A stretch of 20,057 bases of DNA from Colimorpha sp045591485 (GTDB lineage Bacteria; Bacteroidota; Bacteroidia; Bacteroidales; P3): NCBI GenBank assembly GCA_045591485.1, contig JAZNSV010000128.1, forward strand, positions 1 through 20,057, in the 5' to 3' direction. The translations under genes and the position numbers were made by a program. The notes under the pieces were generated by a model. It was given only the letters and a program-made list of their open reading frames with translations. It was not told where the DNA came from and did no database searches. Numbering within the stretch: position 1 is the stretch's first letter; every line of letters starts with the position of its first letter. Below are positions 6,352 through 13,924 of the stretch, one piece after another.

Positions 6352-7239
6352 ATGAGCAAAAACAAGACAAATACTGCAATCCTGCTGGCAGTGCTGGCGG
6401 CGGCGCTTTACGCCGTCAGCACGCCGGTTTCCAAAATGCTGCTGTCGGCGGTGCCGCCGACAATGGTGGCAGCGTTCCTCTATCTCGGTGCAGGCATCGG
6501 GATGGGCGCGATGATGCTTGGTAGGCGCATCAGCCACCGACAGCAGACGGACGGGCGGCTCGGACGGAAGGACGTGCCCTTTGCCGTGGCGATGGTGGTG
6601 CTCGACATCGTGGCACCCATTCTGATGATGTATGGCTTGCGCGACTGCCTGGCAGCCAACACGGCACTGTTGAACAACTTCGAGATTGTGGCCACGGCCC
6701 TCATCGCCCTGCTCTTCTTTCGCGAGGCAGTGGGCCGCCGGCTGTGGGCGGCCATCGGGCTGGTCACCGTGGCCAGCATCCTGCTGTCGCTCGACGGCGG
6801 CTCGGTGGGCGAAGCATTCCACTTCTCCCGAGGGTCGCTGCTGGTGCTCGGAGCCACCGTCTGTTGGGGACTGGAAAACAACTGTACGCGCCAAATTGCC
6901 GACCGCGACCCGATGCAGATAGTCACCGTCAAAGGCTTCGGCTCCGGCATCGGGGCCCTGTGCATTGCGCTGGCCATCGGCGAGGGCTTCCCACAGGCCA
7001 AACATATCGCCATCCTGCTGCTGCTCGGCTTCGTGGCCTACGGCCTGAGTATATATTGCTACACCTACGCCCAGCGCACCATCGGCGCCGCCCGCACCAG
7101 CACCTACTACGCCCTGGCCCCCTTCATCGGTGCCGCCCTGTCGTTCCTGCTGCTCGGCGAGCCGTTGACGCCACTCTTCCTCGTCGCCACCGCCGTGATG
7201 GCCGCCGGCTGCTGGCTGGCAGCAAAAAGCGACAGCTAA
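6352..7239 (+). CDS. EamA/DMT-family inner-membrane transporter
   Basis: A 295-residue protein with two EamA repeats, about ten transmembrane helices in all. The first repeat (about 7-135) includes AALYAVSTPVSKMLLSAVPP and ALLNNFEIVATALIALLFFRE; the second (about 155-290) includes GATVCWGLENNCTRQIA and ARTSTYYALAPFIGAALSFL, then LGEPLT, the usual end of EamA domains. Family members export amino acids, metabolites or drugs; the substrate cannot be told from sequence. The gene is much more GC-rich than the lipoprotein before it or the pst genes after it, which suggests a different origin. No promoter of the usual type is clear in the 13-bp gap upstream. Confidence 0.9.
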   Translation: MSKNKTNTAILLAVLAAALYAVSTPVSKMLLSAVPPTMVAAFLYLGAGIGMGAMMLGRRISHRQQTDGRLGRKDVPFAVAMVVLDIVAPILMMYGLRDCLAANTALLNNFEIVATALIALLFFREAVGRRLWAAIGLVTVASILLSLDGGSVGEAFHFSRGSLLVLGATVCWGLENNCTRQIADRDPMQIVTVKGFGSGIGALCIALAIGEGFPQAKHIAILLLLGFVAYGLSIYCYTYAQRTIGAARTSTYYALAPFIGAALSFLLLGEPLTPLFLVATAVMAAGCWLAAKSDS

Positions 7240-7474
7240 TCTGGATATCGGCTGCACAAATAATCATTAACCACGCAATATAACAATGAATTACGCGTTG
7301 TGACAGAAAGAACAGGAGGACCGAATACAATAAGTGCAGATGAACGCCGATGCGCGAAACGGGCTCCGCACCTGTGCGCGGTGAAACAGACAGAAAAAAG
7401 CAACAACCTCTAATCACCCCATGCACATAGCAATTTTCCTGCGGCTCGTCGATGCTGCACAACAATAGCTAAAA
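7240..7474. other. Intergenic stretch after the EamA gene, no feature recognised
   Basis: No convincing frame, tRNA or riboswitch is visible. There is a short GC-rich patch around 7350-7385 (GGGCTCCGCACCTGTGCGCGG split across weak stems), but it does not match any RNA family I know. Confidence 0.4.
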
Positions 7475-7506
7475 AGAAAAGCGAGACCCGACGGCCTCGC
7501 TTTTCT
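7475..7506. terminator. Strong bidirectional rho-independent terminator
   Basis: Perfect 11-bp inverted repeat AGAAAAGCGAG / CTCGCTTTTCT with a 10-nt loop. On the - strand it is followed by TTTTTAGC, and it lies 24 bp beyond the stop codon of the leftward gene tail at 7530-7586. It probably belonged to that lost gene. Confidence 0.75.
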
Positions 7507-7529
7507 GCTTTTAGTGTGTCGATGCAGGA

Positions 7530-7586
7530 TTACATCTCTGAGAGTTTCTTGTAGCCTTCGTAGCGCAGTTTGGCATTGCGTTCGGT
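7530..7586 (-). pseudogene. C-terminal fragment of an unidentified leftward gene
   Basis: On the - strand the frame reads TERNAKLRYEGYKKLSEM followed by TAA at 7530-7532, with a strong terminator just beyond. A gene tail correctly placed before its own terminator is good evidence that a leftward gene once ended here. Upstream the frame continues a few residues (ACEDT) to a TAG and then overlaps the pstA fragment, so the body of the gene is gone. I do not recognise the protein. Confidence 0.4.
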
Positions 7587-7844
7587 GGTATCTTCACAGG
7601 CATACTACTTGCCGTTTCGCGAGTAATTGGAGAGACTGCACCGCTAATGTTCACAGCTCTTGGTTGTTCGCTTATCCGCTTCTCTGTTGATAAGCCCATC
7701 TCGGCAGTACCTCTGCTTATTTGGGAATTTTTCAACGACCCTAACCTGCAAGAGTTGATTTGGGGTGCTTCGCTCTTCCTCTTGCTATTTGTACTTGCAT
7801 TAAATCTTACCGCTAAATATCTTGCAAAGAAATGGAATCAGTAA
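7572..7844 (+). pseudogene. pstA: 3' fragment of pstA (phosphate ABC transporter permease)
   Basis: The frame GIFTGILLAVSRVIGETAPL and on through ISAVPLLIWEFFNDPNLQEL to LFVLALNLTAKYLAKKWNQ is the C-terminal third of PstA, the inner-membrane permease of the Pst phosphate importer. The GETAP motif is the conserved coupling region of this permease. The stop overlaps the pstB start by 13 bp, the usual pstA-pstB layout. An ATG at 7647 would give a 65-residue peptide, but conserved sequence continues upstream of it to about 7580, where it meets the tail of an unrelated leftward gene. The N-terminal two thirds, pstC and pstS are absent, so this is a broken gene. Confidence 0.75.
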
Positions 7845-8599
7845 CACCCATACTTGAATTTAAGAAGACTTGTGTATCATATACCAAGCAAACAATGGCT
7901 GTGAAGTATGTATCGGCTGCCATCGAACGAAATACCATTACTGCTATTATGGGACCTTCCGGATGTGGAAAGTCCACCCTCCTGCGTGCAGTGAACCTTA
8001 TGCACAATCTCTATCAGAACATCCGTGTTGACGGCGAGATTTTGCTGAATGGCGAAAATATTCTTTTGATGGAACCAATCGATGTGCGCCGTCGTGTGGG
8101 TATGGTCTTTCAGCGTCCCGCACCATTCCCCACGATGAGCATCTATGATAATGTCTTGTCGGGATTTTCCCTGAACGGAATTAAACTTTCAAAGGCAGAA
8201 AAAGACACAATAGTTGAACACTGTTTAAAAAGCGTAGCCCTCTGGGATGAAGTGAAGGACGTACTGAATAAGAAGGGTACATTCCTTTCTGGCGGTCAAC
8301 AGCAACGCTTATGCATTGCCCGTACTTTGGCAATGAAGCCCGATGTACTATTGATGGACGAACCCACGTCGGCTCTTGACCCTATCGCAACGAAACATAT
8401 CGAGGAACTTTTGCTCGATCTTCAAAAGGAGGTTACCATCTTGATAGTAACCCACAATATGGGGCAGGCAAAGCGCATATCGTCAAAATCAATGTTTATG
8501 TATTTGGGGGAACTTGTTGAGTACGGAGATACTGAAACGATGTTTACAAACCCTATTGACGAACGAACAAAGGCTTATCTGACGGGAAAGATGGGATAA
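7832..8599 (+). CDS. pstB: Phosphate ABC transporter ATP-binding protein PstB
   Basis: A 255-residue ABC ATPase of full family length: Walker A GPSGCGKST (41-49), Q-loop VFQRPAPFP (92-100), signature LSGGQQQR (152-159), Walker B LLMDEP (173-178), and the switch His in THNMGQA. The early aromatic YTKQTMAVKYVS and the LNGENI block fit PstB rather than other ABC ATPases. It would drive phosphate import through PstA/PstC in the inner membrane. The start lies inside the pstA end. Its permease partner is broken here and pstC/pstS are missing, so unless copies exist elsewhere the protein has no transporter to work with. Confidence 0.93.
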   Translation: MESVTPILEFKKTCVSYTKQTMAVKYVSAAIERNTITAIMGPSGCGKSTLLRAVNLMHNLYQNIRVDGEILLNGENILLMEPIDVRRRVGMVFQRPAPFPTMSIYDNVLSGFSLNGIKLSKAEKDTIVEHCLKSVALWDEVKDVLNKKGTFLSGGQQQRLCIARTLAMKPDVLLMDEPTSALDPIATKHIEELLLDLQKEVTILIVTHNMGQAKRISSKSMFMYLGELVEYGDTETMFTNPIDERTKAYLTGKMG

Positions 8600-8629
8600 A
8601 AAAGTATATTTAATCAAATAATTGGAAAG

Positions 8630-8971
8630 ATGGATACATTATTTCTCGGAATTGTAATATTCCTTATCATACTTGCTGTGTTCGACCTCGTGGTCGGGGT
8701 GAGCAACGATGCAGTAAACTTTCTGAACTCAGCCATCGGTGCAAAGGTGGCGAGGTACCGGACGGTGGTGACGGTGGCGGCAATCGGAGTGTTTGCCGGA
8801 GCGGCATTGAGCAACGGCATGATGGACGTGGCGCGACACGGCATCATGACACCTGCCTACTTCTCGTTCTATGACGTGATGTGTGTCTTCTTGGCGGTGA
8901 TGGTGACAGACGTGGTGCTGCTCGACGTGTTCAATTCTTGTTCGACTGGATTTGCAATCCAGCCGCTATGA
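8630..8971 (+). pseudogene. 5' fragment of a PiT-family phosphate transporter
   Basis: The 113-residue frame begins MDTLFLGIVIFLIILAVFDL followed by VVGVSNDAVNFLNSAIGAK, the first conserved repeat of PiT/SLC20 transporters (GVSNDAVNFLNSA signature). Intact Bacteroidota homologues have several hundred residues. Recognisable sequence ends at VLLDVFNS, near 8937; the last residues (CSTGFAIQPL) are read from a REP-like element. The start is 30 bp after pstB, so the two were probably one transcript. Three hydrophobic segments remain, which cannot form a transporter. Confidence 0.85.
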
Positions 8972-8999
8972 ATATGAGGATTTGTAATCCGACCGAACA
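8939..8999. repeat. REP-like double hairpin at the truncation point of the PiT gene
   Basis: Two small hairpins, CTGGATT-TGC-AATCCAG (8946-8962) and GGATT-TGT-AATCC (8978-8990), lie inside an outer inverted repeat TGTTCG (8939-8944) / CGAACA (8994-8999). Paired GGATTTGCAATCC-type hairpins are typical of REP elements linked to Y1 transposases in Bacteroidota; no transposase is present here. The element begins where homology to PiT stops. Confidence 0.65.
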
Positions 9000-9005
9000 G
9001 ATAAA

Positions 9006-10127
9006 TCACAGGAGGAAATCATCTACAGTATCGGGAGTAACAACAATAAAATCAGAGTTGGTGTAGTTCTCGGAAAATGTTTTGGGCAATTTCGCTTTAG
9101 TTTTTGCATTCCACTTGATTTCGCAGGCAAGGAGTTTTCCGTTCGATTCTTCTACATAATCTATTTCTTGTTGCTGCTTGGTTCTCCAGAAATAACTATT
9201 CACCCACTTTTCGTTGTAGGTGAGGTACTTCATTCGTTCTGCAATCACAAAATTCTCCCATAAATGCCCTATATCCTGTCCCATTACAGGCATGTTGAAG
9301 TCAGCTAACAACGCATTTCGGATACCGGTATCGTAAAAGTATATTTTACGGCTCGTTTTTAATTCGTTGCGCAGATTTCTGGCGAACGACGGCAGACGGA
9401 ATATTATATAGCATTGCTCCAGCAACATTACGTATCGTTCAACTGTTTTTGCGTCCATAGAACAAAGTTCTCCCAACTCGTTGAACGAAACCTGCGACCC
9501 TATTTGATAAGCTAAAGCCCTCAAAAGCGTAAGCAGTTTGTCGGGATGTTTTATATTCTCCCACGAAAGAATATCTTTGTAAAGATAGGCATCGGTAAGC
9601 TGTTTTAGCACCATTTTTTCGTCGCCATTGCTCGTCACCACTTCAGGATAGTAGCCATACACAAGACGTTGGGGCAAGAGCCGTCTTTCCGTTATAAGTC
9701 CGTGATGTTGAACCATTTCCGCAAACGAGAGTGGAAACATTTGATACTGCCATTTCCGCCCTGTCAAAGGTTCGTTTACATTGTTCGCCAAATCAAAGGC
9801 AGAACTACCCGTTGCTATAAGTTGAACGTCTTTTATTTGGTCGGTTATAAGTTTCATCCGCAATCCAATGTCTTTTATCCTCTGAGCTTCATCAATGACA
9901 ACAATTTTATTCTGTCCGAATTGTTTTTTCAATCCGTCAACCGAAGCATTCTCAAACATTTTTTGAACGTCCAGTTCATCACCGTTCAACCATAAACATT
10001 CGTTACTTTTTGAGACCAAATCATTCAGTAACGTTGTTTTTCCTACTTGTCGAGCTCCTAACAACAACAATGCCTTCCCCGAAAAGAGTCGTTTTTCAAC
10101 AATATCTTGCAATAGTCTTTTTATCAT
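9006..10127 (-). CDS. AAA ATPase with C-terminal DUF4143
   Basis: A 373-residue protein. Residues 1-160 are an AAA_14-type ATPase: Walker A GARQVGKTT (24-32), Walker B IVVIDEAQRI, and LIATGSSAFDL (sensor 1). Residues about 200-340 are DUF4143, with the typical LCSMDAKTVERYVMLLEQCY winged-helix part and the nuclease-like end, SYFWRTKQQQEIDYVE and then LLACEIKW, which resembles a PD-(D/E)xK core (E-I-D, then E-I-K). The family is common in Bacteroidales; its function is uncertain, with defence or mobile-element roles suggested. ATG 10127 is preferred to a TTG three codons upstream. Its promoter overlaps two tandem palindromes, so it is probably repressed by a DNA-binding protein. It follows the REP-like element tail to tail with the truncated PiT gene. 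Confidence 0.88.
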   Translation of the reverse strand: MIKRLLQDIVEKRLFSGKALLLLGARQVGKTTLLNDLVSKSNECLWLNGDELDVQKMFENASVDGLKKQFGQNKIVVIDEAQRIKDIGLRMKLITDQIKDVQLIATGSSAFDLANNVNEPLTGRKWQYQMFPLSFAEMVQHHGLITERRLLPQRLVYGYYPEVVTSNGDEKMVLKQLTDAYLYKDILSWENIKHPDKLLTLLRALAYQIGSQVSFNELGELCSMDAKTVERYVMLLEQCYIIFRLPSFARNLRNELKTSRKIYFYDTGIRNALLADFNMPVMGQDIGHLWENFVIAERMKYLTYNEKWVNSYFWRTKQQQEIDYVEESNGKLLACEIKWNAKTKAKLPKTFSENYTNSDFIVVTPDTVDDFLL

Positions 10128-10147
10128 AATCAACAAGTTTTCGAGTT

Positions 10148-10180
10148 CAAATATATAACTTTTTCGGAATCAATTCCAAA
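10148..10180 (-). promoter_or_regulatory. Promoter of the DUF4143 ATPase gene
   Basis: On the - strand: TTTG (plus 10177-10180), 21 bp, TATATTTG (plus 10148-10155). It fits the Bacteroidota consensus with slightly long spacing. The spacer is the first palindrome of the tandem pair, so a bound protein would block it. Confidence 0.6.
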
Positions 10181-10220
10181 AAAGTTATAACTTTTCGGGA
10201 ATCAATTCCAAAAAAGTTAT
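10155..10220. promoter_or_regulatory. Two tandem 34-bp palindromes, likely operators
   Basis: Both units begin ATAACTTTT and end AAAAAAGTTAT around a GGAATCAATTCC core (10155-10188 and 10187-10220, sharing AT). Each is an inverted repeat of about 15 bp with one or two mismatches. Centre-to-centre distance is 32 bp, three helical turns, as expected for cooperative binding on one face of DNA. Confidence 0.65.
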
Positions 10221-10375
10221 GTTTTTACAATCCGAATCACAAGCCGTTAGTCGGTTTCTGAACTTGTTGAAGCGACTTTTTACCTTACAAAAACATAGCC
10301 ATAGACAATGGCATAATTTACCACAATTGAGCCATATACATAATCAACTCTCTATCAACGACATACATATACACT

Positions 10376-10425
10376 TGCAGATTTTTGGAGGTTATTTTAA
10401 GTAAAAATGCAGATTTTCGGAAGTT
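10376..10425. repeat. Direct repeat TGCAGATTTT, period 32 bp, in the divergent gap
   Basis: TGCAGATTTTTGGAGGTT (10376-10393) and TGCAGATTTTCGGAAGTT (10408-10425) differ at 2 of 18 positions. The rest of the gap from 10221 to 10534 has no supported gene; a short leftward frame (MIDVVERLVSKAVIKEAV and onward) is not convincing. Confidence 0.4.
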
Positions 10426-10534
10426 TTGCAGTTGTAAAGGTGACTTCGACAAGCACAGCCTCTTTTATAACAGCTTTACTGACGAGTCTCTCCACGACAT
10501 CTATCATTGCTGAAGTAACGTGTCAAAAATTAAA

Positions 10535-10583
10535 ATATAACTTTTTCGGCAAATTTTATTTGTTTTTGCCAAAATAGTTATAT
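10535..10583. promoter_or_regulatory. 49-bp inverted repeat at the AbiE-like promoter
   Basis: Arms of 19 bp (ATATAACTTTTTCGGCAAA and its near complement TTTGCCAAAATAGTTATAT, 17 of 19 pairing) around an 11-bp centre. The half-site ATAACTTTTTCGG is the same as in the palindromes upstream of the DUF4143 gene. It is a probable autoregulatory operator for the antitoxin. Confidence 0.6.
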
Positions 10584-10588
10584 TTTTG
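10559..10588 (+). promoter_or_regulatory. Promoter of the AbiE-like pair
   Basis: TTTG (10559-10562), 18 bp, TATTTTTG (10581-10588). Both elements lie in or next to the inverted repeat. Transcription would start near 10595, after the ATG at 10592, which decides the start of the next gene in favour of ATG 10613. Confidence 0.55.
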
Positions 10589-10612
10589 TAAATGAATTAC
10601 GGAATTGGCTTT

Positions 10613-11335
10613 ATGACAATTGCAGAACACATATTAGATTATGCATCTACGCAAAAACAACCATTTCGCAGACGTGAGTTGATGCAGTTTTTAGATACCC
10701 ACAATGTATCTGAAGCATCAGCCAATGTGCTACTTAACCGAATTGTCGAACAAGGATTGCTGGTCAAAAAAGGATTTGGTTTGTATGCCCTCCCTGAAAA
10801 AGGGAAACATAGTTTCATCTATAAGCCATCCAATGACGAACAAACTCTGGCAAAAAAAATACAGGAGAAGTTTCCATTTATTAAATTCTGTGTTTGGAAG
10901 CCATCTGTATTGATTCCCTATATGCTCCATATTCCAGCGATAAAAATGATGTTTGTCGATGTAGAGCGTGTTGCGGCAGAATCGGTATTCAACTTTCTAC
11001 AAGGGAATGCGCCAGTTATGTCACTACTACTGAACCCTACCGTGCAGGAATGTGAAAGGTACATTACAACAGATAAAATATTAATTGTTCGCATTTTGGT
11101 CAATGAAGCTCCTATAACTATTGTGAACGACACGCCTGTACCCACGTTGGAGAAAATTTTGGTGGATGTTACAGACGACAAGGAGTTATATTTCACACAA
11201 GGAGCGGAACTCTACACCATATACAATGAGGTATTCGAGAGACACAATGTTAATCGTAACCGTTTACTTCGCTATGCCTCACGTCGTCATCGCAAAGACA
11301 CTATATTAAACATAATCAACACCATTGAATCATGA
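10613..11335 (+). CDS. AbiEi-like antitoxin / transcriptional regulator
   Basis: A 240-residue protein. The N-terminus (MTIAEHILDYASTQKQPFRR through ASANVLLNRIVEQGLLVKKG and GLYAL) is a winged-helix DNA-binding domain; the rest (about 70-240) has the pattern of the AbiEi C-terminal domain, with FCVWKPSVLIPYMLHIPA near the centre and a basic C-terminus RLLRYASRRHRKDTI. In the AbiE system of phage abortive infection, AbiEi is the antitoxin and represses its own operon by binding inverted repeats, as seen here. The stop overlaps the toxin start (ATGATG-type, 11332-11335). An ATG seven codons upstream (10592) is open but lies before the predicted transcription start. Confidence 0.75.
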   Translation: MTIAEHILDYASTQKQPFRRRELMQFLDTHNVSEASANVLLNRIVEQGLLVKKGFGLYALPEKGKHSFIYKPSNDEQTLAKKIQEKFPFIKFCVWKPSVLIPYMLHIPAIKMMFVDVERVAAESVFNFLQGNAPVMSLLLNPTVQECERYITTDKILIVRILVNEAPITIVNDTPVPTLEKILVDVTDDKELYFTQGAELYTIYNEVFERHNVNRNRLLRYASRRHRKDTILNIINTIES

Positions 11336-12396
11336 TACATCCTGACAGCAGAACCTTGGCATGGATAGAAAAGGTTGCAAGTGAGAACAACGTAAAAGAT
11401 CGGACTTTGGTCGAAAAGACTATTCGGGCATTTTCGTTACTTGAAGCATTAGTTCGTTCAGGTTGTCCGCTTTTGTTCAAGGGCGGGACAGCCGAGATGT
11501 TACACTTAAAGAGCACCAAAAGACTTTCAATAGACGTAGATATCATTTGTCCTCCTGGAACACAGATTGAAGAATATTTAAAAGTCCATTCCTCCGAATA
11601 TGGTTTTGACAATGTTGAGTTAGTAGAAAGGGTACACCGTTCCGACATGCAAAAACAACATGCAAAATATTACTATCAAGTTTCCTATCCTGAAGGAGGT
11701 AAACAAGATAAGATTCTGCTTGATGTCTTGTTTGAAGAGAACCACTATTCACACGTGGTGACGCTTCCGATAGAGAATCCATTTCTAAAAACAGAGGGGG
11801 GACCTATTATGGTGAATTTACCCTCTTGTCAAGATATGCTCGGCGACAAACTCACAGCTTTTGCTCCCCATACTACCGGTATTCCGTTCTTCAAAGGAGA
11901 TAAAGATTGCTCTATGGAGATAAACAAGCAGCTGTTTGACGTTGCAGCGTTATTCGATTTGACAAACGATTTGACTTTTACAATAGAGACGTTTCACAAA
12001 TTTGCCAGTGTTGAATTGCTTTATCGCAAAGCAGACCACGCGAAAACACAAGATGTACTCAACGACATATTTAACACATCTATGTGTATTTGCCTTAGAG
12101 GTTCGGAGAATCCCGAAGAATTCAAGTTGTTGCTAAACGGCATAGATAAAGTGCGTAGTTTCATCCATAGTGTAAAAAAATACAATCTTGACAATGCTAT
12201 TGTCAATGCCTCAAAAGCGGCATATCTTAGCAAACTTATCGAAAAAGGTATAACAGAAGTTCACCATTTTACCCCCAAAAATGAAATACAAATGGTTGAT
12301 GCTATTATTACAGACCCTCTCCCAACTAAGCTTAATAAATTAAAGAAAAGCAATATCGAAGCTTTTTTCTATTGGAACGAAATTCAAAAACTTTAA
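11332..12396 (+). CDS. AbiEii-family nucleotidyltransferase toxin
   Basis: A 354-residue protein of the AbiEii/AbiGii toxin family (DUF1814). Motif I is LLFKGGTAEMLHL (KGGT at 50-53), followed by KRLSIDVDI with the catalytic-type Asp68 and Asp70; motif III is QDMLGDKLTAFAPHTTG and a KQLFDVAALFDL segment follows. Family members transfer nucleotides to tRNA or other acceptors and stop growth unless held by AbiEi, giving phage defence by abortive infection or plasmid-type stabilisation. It is translationally coupled to the antitoxin gene. It ends 9 bp from the convergent rmuC gene, with only a weak hairpin between. All the catalytic motifs look intact. Confidence 0.85.
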   Translation: MIHPDSRTLAWIEKVASENNVKDRTLVEKTIRAFSLLEALVRSGCPLLFKGGTAEMLHLKSTKRLSIDVDIICPPGTQIEEYLKVHSSEYGFDNVELVERVHRSDMQKQHAKYYYQVSYPEGGKQDKILLDVLFEENHYSHVVTLPIENPFLKTEGGPIMVNLPSCQDMLGDKLTAFAPHTTGIPFFKGDKDCSMEINKQLFDVAALFDLTNDLTFTIETFHKFASVELLYRKADHAKTQDVLNDIFNTSMCICLRGSENPEEFKLLLNGIDKVRSFIHSVKKYNLDNAIVNASKAAYLSKLIEKGITEVHHFTPKNEIQMVDAIITDPLPTKLNKLKKSNIEAFFYWNEIQKL

Positions 12397-12405
12397 CACT
12401 AATGT

Positions 12406-13836
12406 TTAACTGACGCCTTCCCCCTCCTTGCTTTCTTCCAATGCGGGAACATCGTCAACCTCATGTATAGTGAGTTTGTTCTTGTCGTTTTCCTTTGCAC
12501 CGAGGGCAATCAGTTTTTTGCACGTGTTGGGAATGCTCTGTCCTGCTTCGGTAAGCTTCTTCATGCCGTCGGAGTACGCGCCACGGGCTTTATCAAGTGC
12601 CTTGCCTATTTCATTGTAAGAATTTTCGAACAATGCTACACGTTTCAACATTTCGTTTGCCAACTCATACACCTTTTCGTGATTTTCGGCCTGTTTGATT
12701 TGTGTCCACGTCAAGTTTATGATTTTCAGGGCAGCAAACAGCGTCTGCTCGTCGGCTATATACACATTCATATCCATTGCCTTACGCCACAAGTCTGGCT
12801 GGGCGTTCAAAGCAGTCCACAATGCAACAGAATGAGGTACAAACATTATCACGTAATCCATTTTCACCTTGGGTGCCTGAATGTATGAGGAATAATCCTT
12901 GGTGGAAAGTTCCTTCACGTGTTTGAGCAAACTTTCGATATGGGCTTTCATAGCTGCTTGACGGGTTGTTTCGTCTTCTGCATTCACGTAGTCCATAAAT
13001 GCGGTCAACGACACTTTTGAATCGATAATAACCTCACGTGTCTTATCAAGATGAAGAATCACGTCGGGACGCATCCTCTTCCCTTCCTCCGACTGGATTA
13101 CATCGCCAGCCTTGTCGCGCAGAGTTTCCTGAATATGATAATGAATACCCTTTGTCAATCCTTGCGATTCCAACAATTCGTCGAGAACGACCTCGCCCCA
13201 GTCACCTTGGACTTTGCTGCTGTGCTTAAAGACCCTGGCAAGTTCGTCGGCACTGTTTTTGGCGGCATCGCTATGTTTAATCAAATCCTCTATACGCTGC
13301 TGCATGGTTGCCGTCAACGTATTCTGTTCCTTGGAAGTGGCGTCCATGGCTTCCTTCATCTTGCTGATTGTCTCCTTCAACGGGTCCACAATCTGCCCAA
13401 GTCCCTGCGAACTACTTTCGGTGAATTCCTTCTGACGTTGTTTCAGCATGTCTTCGGTAGCCGTTTTGGTTTGAGCCACCATTTTTGCAAGCGTTTCGTC
13501 AAATTGTTCCTTTTGTGCCTGCATGGCCTGCTTTTGATGTTCCTCGATAGAAGAAATCAATCTCTGGCAATCGTCGTCCTTGGCGGCCAGAGCGTCTTTT
13601 TGCCGTGCGTCGGCCTCGTCCTTCGCTTTCTGCAACTGCTGGTTAAAATCAGACTTTGCCTGACTGAGCTGACGTTCCGCATCGGCCTTAACTTCTTCCT
13701 GTTGTTTCTGTGCGCTGTCGAGCAGCGACTGCAACACCTCAACTTTTGTCACCAACTCGTTTTTACCATTACGGACAATTAAAATTCCGATAAATGCGCC
13801 AATGGCAATTCCTACTACTGCATACAAGATTTCCAT
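12406..13836 (-). CDS. rmuC: RmuC-like DNA recombination protein
   Basis: A 476-residue protein with an N-terminal membrane anchor (MEILYAVVGIAIGAFIGILI), a long coiled coil (about 25-160, heavy in A/Q/K/E), and the RmuC domain (about 175-430): FKHSSKVQGDWGEVVLDELL, MRPDVILHL, IDSKVSLTAFMDYVNAED, and DYVIMFVPHSVALWTAL. The D-x(n)-D-S-K pattern is the PD-(D/E)xK-like nuclease core. RmuC limits inversions at short inverted repeats in E. coli, which is of interest given how many inverted repeats this region has. ATG 13836 is preferred to a TTG at 13845. The acidic tail EESKEGEGVS is probably flexible. Confidence 0.93.
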   Translation of the reverse strand: MEILYAVVGIAIGAFIGILIVRNGKNELVTKVEVLQSLLDSAQKQQEEVKADAERQLSQAKSDFNQQLQKAKDEADARQKDALAAKDDDCQRLISSIEEHQKQAMQAQKEQFDETLAKMVAQTKTATEDMLKQRQKEFTESSSQGLGQIVDPLKETISKMKEAMDATSKEQNTLTATMQQRIEDLIKHSDAAKNSADELARVFKHSSKVQGDWGEVVLDELLESQGLTKGIHYHIQETLRDKAGDVIQSEEGKRMRPDVILHLDKTREVIIDSKVSLTAFMDYVNAEDETTRQAAMKAHIESLLKHVKELSTKDYSSYIQAPKVKMDYVIMFVPHSVALWTALNAQPDLWRKAMDMNVYIADEQTLFAALKIINLTWTQIKQAENHEKVYELANEMLKRVALFENSYNEIGKALDKARGAYSDGMKKLTEAGQSIPNTCKKLIALGAKENDKNKLTIHEVDDVPALEESKEGEGVS

Positions 13837-13878
13837 ACTATACAATTTTAAAGGTTACTACATACTTTCTTTGGGGTA

Positions 13879-13886
13879 CAAAAATA
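13879..13886 (-). promoter_or_regulatory. Possible -7 element of rmuC
   Basis: TATTTTTG on the - strand, 42 bp upstream of ATG 13836. No TTTG is found at the -33 position, so the assignment is weak. Confidence 0.35.
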
Positions 13887-13924
13887 TTCATTATATGTGC
13901 GGTGTTTATGCACTATCTAAAAAA

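Noticed and set aside
6280..7257. Leftward 325-residue frame across the EamA gene
   Set aside because: It is the antisense shadow of a clear ten-helix transporter and is rich in H, Q and G without a domain.
8939..8999. An ArsR operator, because TGTTCG and CGAACA both occur
   Set aside because: The half-sites are 49 bp apart instead of 8 and enclose REP-type hairpins, with no arsenic gene nearby.
10219..10404. 61-residue rightward protein in the gap between the ATPase and the AbiE-like pair
   Set aside because: No promoter or recognisable domain, and its end is read from the 32-bp-period direct repeat.
13051..13782. Rightward 243-residue frame inside rmuC
   Set aside because: It is antisense to the coiled-coil part of RmuC, whose codon bias leaves the opposite strand open.
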